From Roseovarius sp. M141 (GTDB lineage Bacteria > Pseudomonadota > Alphaproteobacteria > Rhodobacterales > Rhodobacteraceae): a stretch of 64,000 nucleotides of DNA. Of this stretch, positions 53,329-61,920 are shown piece by piece. Where the stretch lies: contig NZ_VCNH01000008.1 in NCBI RefSeq assembly GCF_024355225.1, positions 2,976,001 through 3,040,000 on the forward strand. The letters run 5' to 3'. The first letter of the stretch is position 1. Every line of letters begins with the position of its first letter. The notes beneath the pieces were generated by a model that was not told where the DNA came from, did not search any database, and was given only the letters and a program-made list of their open reading frames with translations. The position numbers and the translations under genes are program-made.

Positions 53329-53565
53329 TCAAAGGTTTTCCTGAGGAACGGCGGCCAGTGGCTTGCCGTTGTCGCGCGTCTCCAGCGCGGCCAGTTCCTC
53401 GCGGTTCTCCAGAATCGCCGCCGCAATCTGGCGCAGAAGCGCGGCGCGCGCAGCGTTCACTGCGCCATCCACATCGCGCGCATCGCCATTGGCAATGGTG
53501 TCAAACGCCTCGCCCGTGCTTGGATCAACGCAATCCAGCGCCTGGGATAAAGATGTCCTGCGCCA
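53329..53565 (-). pseudogene. Aldehyde dehydrogenase N-terminal remnant
   Basis: The debris reads DIFIPGAG, then after a frameshift VDPSTGEAFDTIANGDARDV, DGAVNAARAAL, then directly LRQIAAAILENREELAALET with RDNGKPL. Intact aldehyde dehydrogenases have about 16 more residues between AARAAL and LRQIA, so there is an internal deletion, and everything after GKPL is missing. It lies 80 bp upstream of the HpaB-type gene on the same strand and may be what is left of the first gene of that operon. Confidence 0.85.
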
Positions 53566-53655
53566 CAATGTCCCCCGTTCGTAAGGGGCACGCGTTACGC
53601 GTCGGCGCGCCTTGCGGCGCAACAGGCATTTCCGATGCAACTGCTTCATCAAAAC

Positions 53656-54075
53656 CTATCGCCGCGTACCCGAGGGCCTGCTCAGCACATAGGCCGCTGC
53701 CCCGCCCATGCAGATCGCCTGAATCACGATCAGCCGCCACGCCAACCCGCCCAGAACTGACCCCAGCAGGACCGCCGCCATGACCGTGCAAGCCATCGCC
53801 TTGTAGCGCGGCGCGATGACGCCGCGCGCCTCCCAATCCATGATGATCGGACCAAAGACGCGGTTGTCGGTCAGCCATGCACGCAACCGTGGCGCACTGC
53901 GGGCAAAGGCAAACGCCGCCAGCAGCACAAAGGGCGTCGTCGGCAGCAGCGGCAGGATCACCCCCACCGCGCCCAGCGCCAAAGACACCGTGCCCACGCA
54001 CACCCACAGCGCGCGTAACACCGACCCACCCGGACGGGCGTTATTGTCGGGAGAGGGGGGCGGATCTGATTGCAT
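53656..54075 (-). CDS. ybaN: YbaN/DUF454 family inner-membrane protein
   Basis: Protein of 139 residues. The family core is LRALWVCVGTVSLALGAVGV, then ILPLLPTTPFVLLAAFAFAR, SAPRLRAWLTDNRVFGPIIM and DWEARGVIAPRYKAMA. Three to four membrane segments. The function is not known; the gene is often near haem or iron genes in other bacteria, not here. ATG 54075 follows a stretch outside the family; the frame is open far upstream. Confidence 0.9.
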   Translation of the reverse strand: MQSDPPPSPDNNARPGGSVLRALWVCVGTVSLALGAVGVILPLLPTTPFVLLAAFAFARSAPRLRAWLTDNRVFGPIIMDWEARGVIAPRYKAMACTVMAAVLLGSVLGGLAWRLIVIQAICMGGAAAYVLSRPSGTRR

Positions 54076-54181
54076 GGCGTCTCGCGCTATCGCCGCTATC
54101 GGCACGGTAGATCTAGCGCTTTGCCCCCAAGCTGACCAGCCCGGCACATCCCGCACTTTCAGGCAGAACAGGCACAGCATG

Positions 54182-54208
54182 TTTTTTCTTGGTAAAAATA
54201 CCCAAAAC
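54182..54208 (+). repeat. Dispersed TTGG..AAAATACCC motif, copy 4
   Basis: TTTTTTCTTGGTAAAAATAC followed by CCAAAAC, between ybaN and the PuuD-like gene. TTGGTA and TACCCAA give the same near-palindrome as the copies at 711, 5779 and 45916. Confidence 0.75.
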
Positions 54209-54251
54209 CCGCAGCCAGCCACAGGCACAAACGCCAGACATGACGCGCCCT

Positions 54252-55031
54252 TCAGGCAGATTTCAGCGTCGGCACCGGCCCATGCCCTTCCGCCCAGTGG
54301 CGCGCAGCCGCGCCGAATGCCTCGAACAGCGGACGCGAGGCGGGATCGTTTGCCGCGTTCCATTCGGGGTGCCACTGGACCGCCAACGCAAAACCGGGCG
54401 CCCCGGTGATATGAAGCGCCTCGGCAGTGCCGTCGGGCGCAAGGCCATCGACGTTGACGCGCGGCCCCGGTGCCTTGACCCCCTGCCCGTGCAGCGTGTT
54501 CGTCATCACCTGACGCGCACCCATCAGCCGATGGAACACGCCACCCTCGGCGAAGGTCACGACATGGCGCAGGGCGAACTGCTCTTCCAGCGTGCCACCC
54601 GGCGGCATGCGATGGTTGTCGCGCCCCGGCAGATCGCGGATTTCGGGATGCAGTGTGCCGCCCATCGCCACGTTCACTTCCTGAAAGCCCCGGCAAAGGC
54701 CCAAGATAGGCTGCCCCGCTTCGATGCAGGCCCGCACAAGCGGCAAGGTGACGGCGTCGCGCGCCGTATCAAAGGCGCCATGCGCCTCGGTCGGCGGCTC
54801 GCCATAGGTTTCGGGATGCACATTGGCCCGCCCGCCCGTCAGGATGAACCCGTCGCAGACCTGCATCAGCTCGGCCACGGTGACCAGCCCGGGATCGGCG
54901 GCGATGATATAAGGCATCCCGCCCGACACCTCGGCCGCAGCATCAAGGTTCATCCGGCCGACCGCATGAACGGGATAGCGGTTTTCGATCACGTATTGGT
55001 TGCCGATGATGCCGATAACAGGACGTCGCAT
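54252..55031 (-). CDS. Gamma-glutamyl-GABA hydrolase family protein (PuuD-like, class I glutamine amidotransferase)
   Basis: Protein of 259 residues from ATG 55031 (MRRPVIGIIGNQYVIE), which has GAAGG seven bases upstream. The GATase triad is complete: C113 in PILGLCRGFQEVNVAMGG, H221 and E223 in ALAVQWHPEWNAAND. TGGRANVHPETYGE is the family stretch after the first strand. PuuD splits gamma-glutamyl-GABA; relatives act on other gamma-glutamyl amides. No puuABC genes are adjacent, but a glutamine-synthetase-like ligase is at 25 kb in this window. Confidence 0.9.
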   Translation of the reverse strand: MRRPVIGIIGNQYVIENRYPVHAVGRMNLDAAAEVSGGMPYIIAADPGLVTVAELMQVCDGFILTGGRANVHPETYGEPPTEAHGAFDTARDAVTLPLVRACIEAGQPILGLCRGFQEVNVAMGGTLHPEIRDLPGRDNHRMPPGGTLEEQFALRHVVTFAEGGVFHRLMGARQVMTNTLHGQGVKAPGPRVNVDGLAPDGTAEALHITGAPGFALAVQWHPEWNAANDPASRPLFEAFGAAARHWAEGHGPVPTLKSA

Positions 55032-55108
55032 GAGGGCCTTCATGTAGTGAATGGGTGTGGTGCAGTTTGACGTATGAGTGAGGTTTTTCAACCCCCTCGG
55101 ACGGCCAG

Positions 55109-55267
55109 TCATGCTTCTTTGTCAGCTTTTGGTCCGGCGCGGCGGCACCCGTCGCTGCAAGGGCGCACGTCGCCCCGAACACCGGACAATTTGCGCCGCC
55201 ATGTAAGGCGGCGTCCGCAGGTGACGCAGATATTGGTCGGCAGATCGCCTTTGGTCCTGTGTTTCAC
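55109..55267 (-). CDS. DUF2256 family zinc-binding small protein
   Basis: Protein of 52 residues starting at GTG 55267, directly after an in-frame stop: MKHRTKGDLPTNICVTCGRR, then LTWRRKLSGVRGDVRPCSDG and CRRAGPKADKEA. The pattern LPxxxCxxCGRxxxWRRK...CSxxC is that of DUF2256, a family of 40-60 residue proteins with four cysteines that should bind zinc. AGG lies six bases before the start. It sits alone between the PuuD-like gene and a small membrane protein gene. Too short for usual gene finders and started by GTG, so easily missed. Confidence 0.75.
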   Translation of the reverse strand: MKHRTKGDLPTNICVTCGRRLTWRRKLSGVRGDVRPCSDGCRRAGPKADKEA

Positions 55268-55312
55268 CTATGCCTGACGCCACACACCGCCCGGCGCAAC
55301 CGCGAACCGAGA

Positions 55313-55531
55313 TCAATCCGAGTCAGGCAGGGTTTGCTGCTGATTGTCCAGAACCTCGGAATTGATGCCCTCCTCAGTATCGCTCTCTCCGGGTGTATTA
55401 CCGTCGAAGCTAAGCCATGTGACAAGACCGAACAAAAGGAGCAGCGCGAAAACGACCGCGCCGATCATCCCGACGATGGGCGTCTTGTGCGCCGGTTTTT
55501 TCTTTTCGGTGTTGGTGTCGGGTGCCGACAT
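55313..55531 (-). CDS. Small single-span membrane protein
   Basis: Protein of 72 residues: charged N-terminus MSAPDTNTEKKKPAHKTP, one hydrophobic helix (IVGMIGAVVFALLLLFGLVT) and an acidic, polar tail with NTPGESDTEEGINSEVLD. GGAGG lies eight bases before ATG 55531, a strong site, so it is probably expressed. No family recognised. It is divergent from pepN and 45 bp upstream of the DUF2256 gene on the same strand. Confidence 0.65.
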   Translation of the reverse strand: MSAPDTNTEKKKPAHKTPIVGMIGAVVFALLLLFGLVTWLSFDGNTPGESDTEEGINSEVLDNQQQTLPDSD

Positions 55532-55653
55532 GGTGTGTCCTCCGCTTCGGTGGCTTGACGCGTCGCTACGCGCTGACATCGGCCATTGAAGGCCCGTGAG
55601 TATCCCCTTAACTCTGATCCCAACAAAGAGGTTCCGACCGAAAAGGACGCACC

Positions 55654-58221
55654 ATGAACGACGCCGCCGCCCAAACTTCCGCTCCCCAGACCATTCACCT
55701 GTCCGACTACACACCGCCGAACTGGCTGGTACGGGACGTGCATCTGACATTTCGCCTCGATCCCACACGCACACGCGTCCTCAGCCGCATCACCTTTGCC
55801 CCCAACCCCGATACACAGGCACGCGATTTCGCGCTGGATGGTGAGGGAATGACACTGATTTCGGCCCGCATCGACGGGGCCGAGGTATCGCCGGATGTCG
55901 CCGAACATGGCCTGACCTGCACCGTTCCTGACCGCCAATTCGTGTGGGAGGCCGAGGTCGAGATCAATCCATCGGCCAACACCGCGCTGGAAGGGCTGTA
56001 TATGTCCAGCGGTATGTACTGCACCCAATGCGAGGCCCAGGGCTTTCGCAAGATCACCTACTACCCCGACCGTCCCGACGTCATGAGCATTTTCACCGTC
56101 CGCATTGAGGGCGGCGAGCCGGTGATGCTGTCCAACGGCAATCCCGTGGCCGTGGGCGACGGCTATGCCGAGTGGCATGACCCATGGCCGAAACCGGCCT
56201 ATCTGTTTGCGCTGGTCGCCGGGCGACTGGTCAATCATCCCGGCACATTCACCACCATGTCGGGCCGCGAGGTCGATCTGAACATCTGGGTGCGCCCCGG
56301 CGACGAGGGCAAATGCGCCTTTGGCATGCAGGCGCTGAAGGATTCGATGCGCTGGGACGAAGAGGTTTACGCCCGCGAATACGATCTGGACCTGTTCAAC
56401 ATCGTCGCGGTCGATGATTTCAACATGGGCGCGATGGAAAACAAGGGGCTGAACATCTTCAACTCCTCCTGCGTTCTGGCGTCGCCCGAGACATCTACCG
56501 ACGCCAATTTCGAGCGGATCGAGGCGATCATCGCGCACGAGTATTTCCACAACTGGACGGGCAACCGCATCACCTGTCGCGACTGGTTTCAGCTGTGCCT
56601 CAAGGAGGGGCTGACGGTGTTTCGCGACGCGCAGTTCACCTCTGACATGCGCAGCGCCCCGGTCAAACGGATCGAGGATGTGATCGCCCTGCGCGCCCGC
56701 CAGTTCCGCGAGGATAACGGCCCGCTGGCGCACCCGGTGCGGCCTCACAGCTTTGTCGAGATCAACAATTTCTACACCGCTACGGTCTATGAAAAGGGTG
56801 CCGAACTGATCGGCATGCTGAAAACACTGGTCGGGGATGACGCATGGGCCAAGGCGCTGACGCTCTACTTCAAACGCCACGACGGACAGGCCTGCACGAT
56901 CGAGGATTGGCTGAAGGTGTTCGAGGATGTCACCGGCCGCGATCTGGCGCAGTTCAAACGCTGGTACGAGGATGCCGGCACCCCGCGTCTGTCGGTGACG
57001 GACGGTTATGAGGACGGCACCTACACACTGACCTTCAAACAACACACCCCGCCCACACCGGGGCAAGCCGACAAACCGCCCCGCGTAATCCCGATCAAGG
57101 TCGGCCTTCTGGGCCAGAATGGCGGTGAAGTGCATAAAACCCGCGTTCTGGAAATGACCGAGGCCGAGCAAAGTTTCGAGTTCACTGGCCTGCCTGCGCG
57201 CCCGATCCCATCAATCCTGCGCGATTTCTCGGCGCCCGTGATCCTTGAGCGCGAGACGAACAATGCCGAACGCGCGTTCCTGCTGGCCCATGATACCGAC
57301 CCCTTCAACAAATGGGAGGCCGGGCGCGCGTTGGCGCGTGAGGGGCTGCTGGCGATGATCCGCGACGGTGCCGCCCCCGAAAGCGCCTATCTGGAGGCGG
57401 CCCGCACCATGGCGCTGGACGACAGCCTCGATCCGGCATTCCGTGCGCTGGCGCTGGGGCTGCCCAGCCAGGACGATCTGGCGCAAGCGCTGCATGACGA
57501 CGGCGGCACGCCCGATCCGCAGGCCATTTACGAGGCATTGGAGACATTGAAAGACGCGCGCGCGGACGTCATGAAAGAGGCCGCGCAGCAGTTATTCGCT
57601 CAGCATCAGGTACAGGCCGCTTACCGCCCGGACGCTGAACAATCCGGCGCGCGCGCGCTGGCCAATGCGGCGCTGGCAATGATCACCCGCCGCGATGGCG
57701 GCGCGGCGGCGCGGGTCCAATATGACGGGGCCGATAACATGACGCAGCAACTGGCCGGCTTGGGATGCCTCTTGCAGGCCGGTCAGGGCGATGCGGCGGT
57801 GAAGGCCTTCTATGACCAATGGCAGGGCGACAGGCTGGTCATTGACAAATGGTTCGGTCTGCAAATCACGCTGGCCGATCCGGCGCAAACCGCTGATGTG
57901 GCCAATCACCTGACGCAGCACCCTGATTTTACGATGAAAAACCCAAACCGCTTTCGCGCCACGCTGGGCGCGCTGGCCGGATCGCCTGCCGGGTTCCACC
58001 ACGCATCAGGCAAGGGCTATGCGCTGCTGGCCGATTGGCTGATCAAGCTGGATCCGCTGAATCCGCAGACCACCGCGCGTATGTGCTCGGCCTTCGAGAC
58101 GTGGCGCCGCTATGACGAGGATCGCCAGACATTTATGCGCGCCCAGTTGGAGCGTATCGCGGCGCAGCCTGATCTGAGCCGCGACACCGCCGAGATGGTC
58201 GGGCGCATCCTGAAAGCCTAA
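55654..58221 (+). CDS. pepN: Aminopeptidase N
   Basis: M1 zinc aminopeptidase of 855 residues, cytoplasmic, trimming N-terminal residues from peptides. Exopeptidase motif GAMEN at 259-263; zinc motif HEYFH(295-299) NW with E318 in LKEGLTVFRD, the HExxH-x18-E form. The tyrosine stabilising the transition state is in NNFYTATVYEKGAELIGML. The Ig-like and C-terminal helical domains follow in normal length. ATG 55654 follows AAAAGGACGCACC. The stop codon is inside one arm of the palindrome at 58218-58270. Confidence 0.96.
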   Translation: MNDAAAQTSAPQTIHLSDYTPPNWLVRDVHLTFRLDPTRTRVLSRITFAPNPDTQARDFALDGEGMTLISARIDGAEVSPDVAEHGLTCTVPDRQFVWEAEVEINPSANTALEGLYMSSGMYCTQCEAQGFRKITYYPDRPDVMSIFTVRIEGGEPVMLSNGNPVAVGDGYAEWHDPWPKPAYLFALVAGRLVNHPGTFTTMSGREVDLNIWVRPGDEGKCAFGMQALKDSMRWDEEVYAREYDLDLFNIVAVDDFNMGAMENKGLNIFNSSCVLASPETSTDANFERIEAIIAHEYFHNWTGNRITCRDWFQLCLKEGLTVFRDAQFTSDMRSAPVKRIEDVIALRARQFREDNGPLAHPVRPHSFVEINNFYTATVYEKGAELIGMLKTLVGDDAWAKALTLYFKRHDGQACTIEDWLKVFEDVTGRDLAQFKRWYEDAGTPRLSVTDGYEDGTYTLTFKQHTPPTPGQADKPPRVIPIKVGLLGQNGGEVHKTRVLEMTEAEQSFEFTGLPARPIPSILRDFSAPVILERETNNAERAFLLAHDTDPFNKWEAGRALAREGLLAMIRDGAAPESAYLEAARTMALDDSLDPAFRALALGLPSQDDLAQALHDDGGTPDPQAIYEALETLKDARADVMKEAAQQLFAQHQVQAAYRPDAEQSGARALANAALAMITRRDGGAAARVQYDGADNMTQQLAGLGCLLQAGQGDAAVKAFYDQWQGDRLVIDKWFGLQITLADPAQTADVANHLTQHPDFTMKNPNRFRATLGALAGSPAGFHHASGKGYALLADWLIKLDPLNPQTTARMCSAFETWRRYDEDRQTFMRAQLERIAAQPDLSRDTAEMVGRILKA

Positions 58222-58270
58222 AGCGTTTCGCCTTAAGTGAGTGCCTCAAGTTCAAGGCGAAACGCTTTAG
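58218..58270. repeat. Palindromic element with 17-bp perfect arms holding both stop codons
   Basis: CTAAAGCGTTTCGCCTT (58218-58234) and AAGGCGAAACGCTTTAG (58254-58270) are exact inverted copies around a 19-base loop. The pepN stop (58219-58221) lies in the left arm and the stop of the convergent transglycosylase-like gene (complement 58267-58269) in the right arm. It can terminate both transcripts. The form suggests a mobile or dispersed palindromic repeat used as a stop-plus-terminator cassette; a genome-wide search is needed to tell. Confidence 0.85.
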
Positions 58271-58953
58271 CGCGCAGCCCCGCCGCCGTTGCGCGTCTCG
58301 ACAGATTTCGGGCGCAGCGGCGGGCGGGGCGAGCGGGTGACGGTGCAATAGCTCTGGCCGCGCAGCCACGCGGCCATTTCGGCGCGCTTGCCTGCATCGC
58401 GCATCGGCCCCCAATCGGCGGCGACGCCGCGCCAGCGCCCATCCTTGACAGCGATGGCGCGGTCACGCGTCACCGTGCGCGCCATGATGCGGATCGCGCA
58501 GCTCAGATTGTCGCCCCCATCCTTCAGCGCCCCGCCCGACCGCGCCCGGCAGCCATAGCTGCGCGCGGTGCCCGGCAGGATTTGCAACAGACCATACCAC
58601 AATCCACCGCCACCCACCGCCTTGGCGCGGTAGGTGCTCTCGTATTTGGCCAATGCCGACAGGAACCCCACCCAAAAGGCGCGCCGCCGGGGCGCATCCG
58701 CTGACGCATATCCGGGGCACCACTCGGTAATATCGCGTGGCACGGTCTGCACCAATGGCGTGCCATGCTGGGCCAGCGCGGACAGCGCGCTGTCCGTCCA
58801 GTCCGAGCCGTTGGGGCGATGATCCCAGCGGGCCTTGGGGGTGGTGGCCATGCGCGCTTCGGGCCGTGTTTCTCCCGCCACATCGGCGCGCACGTCCGTG
58901 GGCGCGGACATGCTCAGTATAGCGATGACAAGGCAAAGGGGCAGCGGGTTCAT
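58267..58953 (-). CDS. Secreted lytic-transglycosylase-like (SLT/lysozyme fold) protein
   Basis: Protein of 228 residues. Signal peptide MNPLPLCLVIAILSMSAPTD with VRA-type cut. The catalytic fold is visible in FWVGFLSALAKYESTYRAKA, where E is the likely catalytic glutamate (ES of the SLT motif), then GGLWYGLLQILPGTARSYGC, and NLSCAIRIMARTV. It probably cuts peptidoglycan in the periplasm. Start at ATG 58953, just downstream of a degenerate copy of the TTGG..AAAATAC motif on the same strand. Two cysteine pairs suggest disulfides. Confidence 0.85.
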   Translation of the reverse strand: MNPLPLCLVIAILSMSAPTDVRADVAGETRPEARMATTPKARWDHRPNGSDWTDSALSALAQHGTPLVQTVPRDITEWCPGYASADAPRRRAFWVGFLSALAKYESTYRAKAVGGGGLWYGLLQILPGTARSYGCRARSGGALKDGGDNLSCAIRIMARTVTRDRAIAVKDGRWRGVAADWGPMRDAGKRAEMAAWLRGQSYCTVTRSPRPPLRPKSVETRNGGGAAR

Positions 58954-59376
58954 GGTGTATTTTGGCTGAAACCCGTGCCTGTGGCAATCCCGGCGAAGAC
59001 CGCGCAGGCAGATTCTGGCGCAGCGCAGCAGGCGGCGATGGACGGCGGCGATCACGATTGCCGGTGGCGTCGCCTTGTCCGGGACAGATATTTGGCCCAA
59101 TTGCGCGCAATCAAAGGCGCCCATCCATTTCGATCAAAGCGCCAGATCCGAGCCTGCTCAGCCGTCGCATCATCCTGCCGCCGATGCCAGTCACCGACGT
59201 GAAATCGGCCCACCAAAGGATGTGGGAGGCACCTGGACCGACAGGCCAGAACCACCCCGGCGCCGAATCGGGCGCGTTGCTGCCTGACTTTGGCGCCGGA
59301 GTGATGTACGCGCGCCTCTTGCCCCAGCGCGCGCCCTGCCCTAAAACGCTGGCGATCTGACCAAAGGACGCCCGCC
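58954..59376. other. Spacer between the transglycosylase-like gene and gatB
   Basis: About 420 bp without a gene that I can support; open frames on both strands lack family similarity. On the minus strand 58973-58954 reads GTTTCAGCCAAAATACACC, a degenerate copy of the dispersed motif just before the transglycosylase-like start, and 59086-59100 (AGATATTTGGCCCAA) may be another. The promoters of both divergent genes must be here. Confidence 0.4.
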
Positions 59377-60888
59377 ATGCTGGACCTGACTTATGAGACC
59401 CCGAAACCGCGCGTGATTGCCGGCGCCAAGCATGACTGGGAGCTGGTCATCGGCATGGAAGTGCACGCGCAGGTCGCCTCGAGCGCCAAGCTGTTCTCGG
59501 GCGCGTCCACCCGTTTCGGCGCCGAGCCGAATTCGAACGTGTCGTTCATCGATGCGGCCATGCCCGGCATGCTGCCCGTCATCAACGAGTATTGCATCGA
59601 ACAGGCGGTGCGCACGGGTCTGGGCCTGAAGGCGCAGATCAACCTGAAATCGGCGTTTGATCGCAAGAATTACTTCTACCCCGACCTGCCGCAGGGCTAT
59701 CAGATCAGCCAACTGTATCACCCCATCGTCGGCGAGGGCGAGGTGCTGGTGGACATGGAGCCGGGCATCGCGCGTCTGGTGCGCATCGAACGCATCCATA
59801 TGGAGCAGGACGCCGGCAAATCCATTCACGACATGGACCCCAACATGTCCTTTGTGGATCTGAACCGCACGGGCGTCTGCCTGATGGAGATCGTCAGCCG
59901 CCCCGACATTCGCGGCCCCGAAGAAGCCGCCGCCTATGTGCTGAAAATGCGCCAGATCCTGCGCTATCTTGGCACTTGCGATGGCAACATGCAGAACGGC
60001 AACCTGCGCGCGGACGTCAACGTCAGCATCTGCCGCCCTGGCCAATATGAGAAATATCAGGCAACGCAGGATTTTTCGCATCTCGGCACGCGCTGCGAGA
60101 TCAAGAACATGAACTCGATGCGCTTTATCCAGATGGCCATCGAGGTCGAGGCGCGCCGCCAGATCGCCATTGTCGAGGCTGGCGGCGAGGTCGTGCAAGA
60201 AACGCGTCTCTATGATCCGGACAAGAACGAAACCCGCTCCATGCGGTCCAAGGAAGAGGCGCATGATTACCGCTACTTCCCCGATCCCGACCTTCTGCCA
60301 CTGGAGATCGAGCAGGACTGGGTCGACCAGATCGCAGCGACTCTTCCTGAATTGCCGGACGCCAAAAAAGCCCGCTTCGTTCTAGATTTCGGCCTGTCCG
60401 AATACGACGCATCCGTGCTGACCGCCGAGGTCGCCAATGCCGCCTATTTCGAATCCGCCGCCGAGGGCCGCGACGGCAAGCTGGTGGCGAACTGGGTCAT
60501 CAACGAGCTGTTCGGCCGCCTGAAAAAGGAAAGCGCGGATATTACCGCCAGCCCCGTTTCCCCCGCGCAACTGGGCGGCATCGTGGACCTCATCGCGTCC
60601 GACGCCATTTCCGGCAAGATTGCCAAGGATCTGTTCGAGATCGTCTATACCGAGGGCGGTGATCCGGCCAAAATCGTCGAAGAGCGCGGCATGAAACAGG
60701 TCACCGACACCGGCGCCATCGAAGAGGCGGTCGACCGGATCATCGCCGAAAACCCCGCTCAGGTGGAAAAGGCGCAGGCCAATCCGAAACTCGCCGGCTG
60801 GTTCGTCGGTCAGGTGATGAAGGCGACCGGCGGCAAGGCAAACCCGAAGGCCGTGAACGACATCGTCGCCGCCAAGCTGGGCCAATGA
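59377..60888 (+). CDS. gatB: Aspartyl/glutamyl-tRNA amidotransferase subunit B
   Basis: Protein of 503 residues, the B subunit of GatCAB that converts Glu-tRNA(Gln) or Asp-tRNA(Asn). Marks: [50 protein letters not shown] stretch [32 protein letters not shown] and [20 protein letters not shown]. The C-terminal YqeY-like tail ends [19 protein letters not shown]. gatA and gatC are not in the window. The stop overlaps the following thioesterase start. Confidence 0.97.
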   Translation: MLDLTYETPKPRVIAGAKHDWELVIGMEVHAQVASSAKLFSGASTRFGAEPNSNVSFIDAAMPGMLPVINEYCIEQAVRTGLGLKAQINLKSAFDRKNYFYPDLPQGYQISQLYHPIVGEGEVLVDMEPGIARLVRIERIHMEQDAGKSIHDMDPNMSFVDLNRTGVCLMEIVSRPDIRGPEEAAAYVLKMRQILRYLGTCDGNMQNGNLRADVNVSICRPGQYEKYQATQDFSHLGTRCEIKNMNSMRFIQMAIEVEARRQIAIVEAGGEVVQETRLYDPDKNETRSMRSKEEAHDYRYFPDPDLLPLEIEQDWVDQIAATLPELPDAKKARFVLDFGLSEYDASVLTAEVANAAYFESAAEGRDGKLVANWVINELFGRLKKESADITASPVSPAQLGGIVDLIASDAISGKIAKDLFEIVYTEGGDPAKIVEERGMKQVTDTGAIEEAVDRIIAENPAQVEKAQANPKLAGWFVGQVMKATGGKANPKAVNDIVAAKLGQ

Positions 60889-61379
60889 TGGACGCGCCCG
60901 TCCAGGACGGTCCGGCGATATCGGACTGGATGACCGTGCGGCCCGAATGGATCGATTTCAACGGCCATCTCAACATGGCCTATTACAACGTCCTGTTCGA
61001 TGACGGGATCGACGACATCTATCGCCTGATCGGTTTCGGCGCGGACTACGCGCGCACGCGCGGGATGACGACCTATGTCGCGGATTTCCGCGTGCGCTAT
61101 CTGCGCGAGCTGCATGAGGGGGATCGTGTGCGCTGCGCGTTTTATCTGCTGGATCACGACGCAAAACGGTTCCACTGCTTTCAGCAGCTTTATCACGAAG
61201 ATGGCTGGCTGGCCGCCACCGCCGAGGGGCTGACGCTGCATGTCGATATGACCGGACCGCGCGTGGCGCCGATGCCTGCCGATATCGCGGCCAACGTCGC
61301 AGCCATGCAGGCGGCCCACGATCTGCTGCCGCGCCCTGAGGGGGTTGGCCTGCCCATCGGTATCCCGCGCAAGGGCTGA
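60885..61379 (+). CDS. Hot-dog fold thioesterase family protein
   Basis: Protein of 164 residues. The 4-hydroxybenzoyl-CoA thioesterase-like motif is [20 protein letters not shown], with the aspartate-to-asparagine pattern of this subgroup, followed by [20 protein letters not shown] and [20 protein letters not shown]. It probably splits an acyl-CoA thioester. Two ATGs overlap the gatB stop (ATGATG), so translation is coupled to gatB. Exact substrate unknown. Confidence 0.88.
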   Translation: MMDAPVQDGPAISDWMTVRPEWIDFNGHLNMAYYNVLFDDGIDDIYRLIGFGADYARTRGMTTYVADFRVRYLRELHEGDRVRCAFYLLDHDAKRFHCFQQLYHEDGWLAATAEGLTLHVDMTGPRVAPMPADIAANVAAMQAAHDLLPRPEGVGLPIGIPRKG

Positions 61380-61447
61380 CGCCCCCTTTCAACTACCGCC
61401 CACCGGGCTTAGGTTGGTGCCCATCCACGATCAGAACGGAACCCCGC

Positions 61448-61918
61448 ATGGCAATCTATGAGTACAAGGTGATCCCGGCCCCCACCAAGGGCCAGAAGGT
61501 CCAGGGCATCAAGATGCCGGAGGCCCGCTTTGCCCACACGATCGAGGAGCTGCTGAACGCGCAGGCCGCAAACGGTTGGGAGTATGTGCGCACCGATATC
61601 CTGCCCAGCGACGAGCGTTCCGGCCTGACCGGGACCCAGACGGTATACCGCACGCTGCTGGTGTTCCGCCGTGCCAAGGGTGGCGGGCCGCAGGATCCGG
61701 CGAACGAGGTGATATCGACAGCCCAAAGCGTCGCCGAGGCCATATTGCCCGACCGCGCCCCGGCGCGGCGCCGCGAGCCGTCCCTTGCCCCTGCGCAGCC
61801 GGCACACGCCGACCCCGCGCCCAAGCCCGACACGCCCCAGCCGAAACCCGATGCGCCAGAGCCGGACACGCCCGACGCACCCGAACCTGATGCGCCCGGC
61901 CCTGCGAAACCCGATTGA
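61448..61918 (+). CDS. DUF4177 protein with proline-rich acidic tail
   Basis: Protein of 156 residues. The first 75 residues are a DUF4177-type domain: MAIYEYKVIPAPTKG, EELLNAQAANGWEYVRTDIL and TVYRTLLVFRRAK. After a short linker the tail is low complexity with repeats of PKPD/PEPD/PDAPEPD to the end. Such tails are usually flexible spacers. The function is unknown. It ends two bases before the convergent BolA-type gene stop. Confidence 0.82.
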   Translation: MAIYEYKVIPAPTKGQKVQGIKMPEARFAHTIEELLNAQAANGWEYVRTDILPSDERSGLTGTQTVYRTLLVFRRAKGGGPQDPANEVISTAQSVAEAILPDRAPARRREPSLAPAQPAHADPAPKPDTPQPKPDAPEPDTPDAPEPDAPGPAKPD

Positions 61919-61920
61919 GG

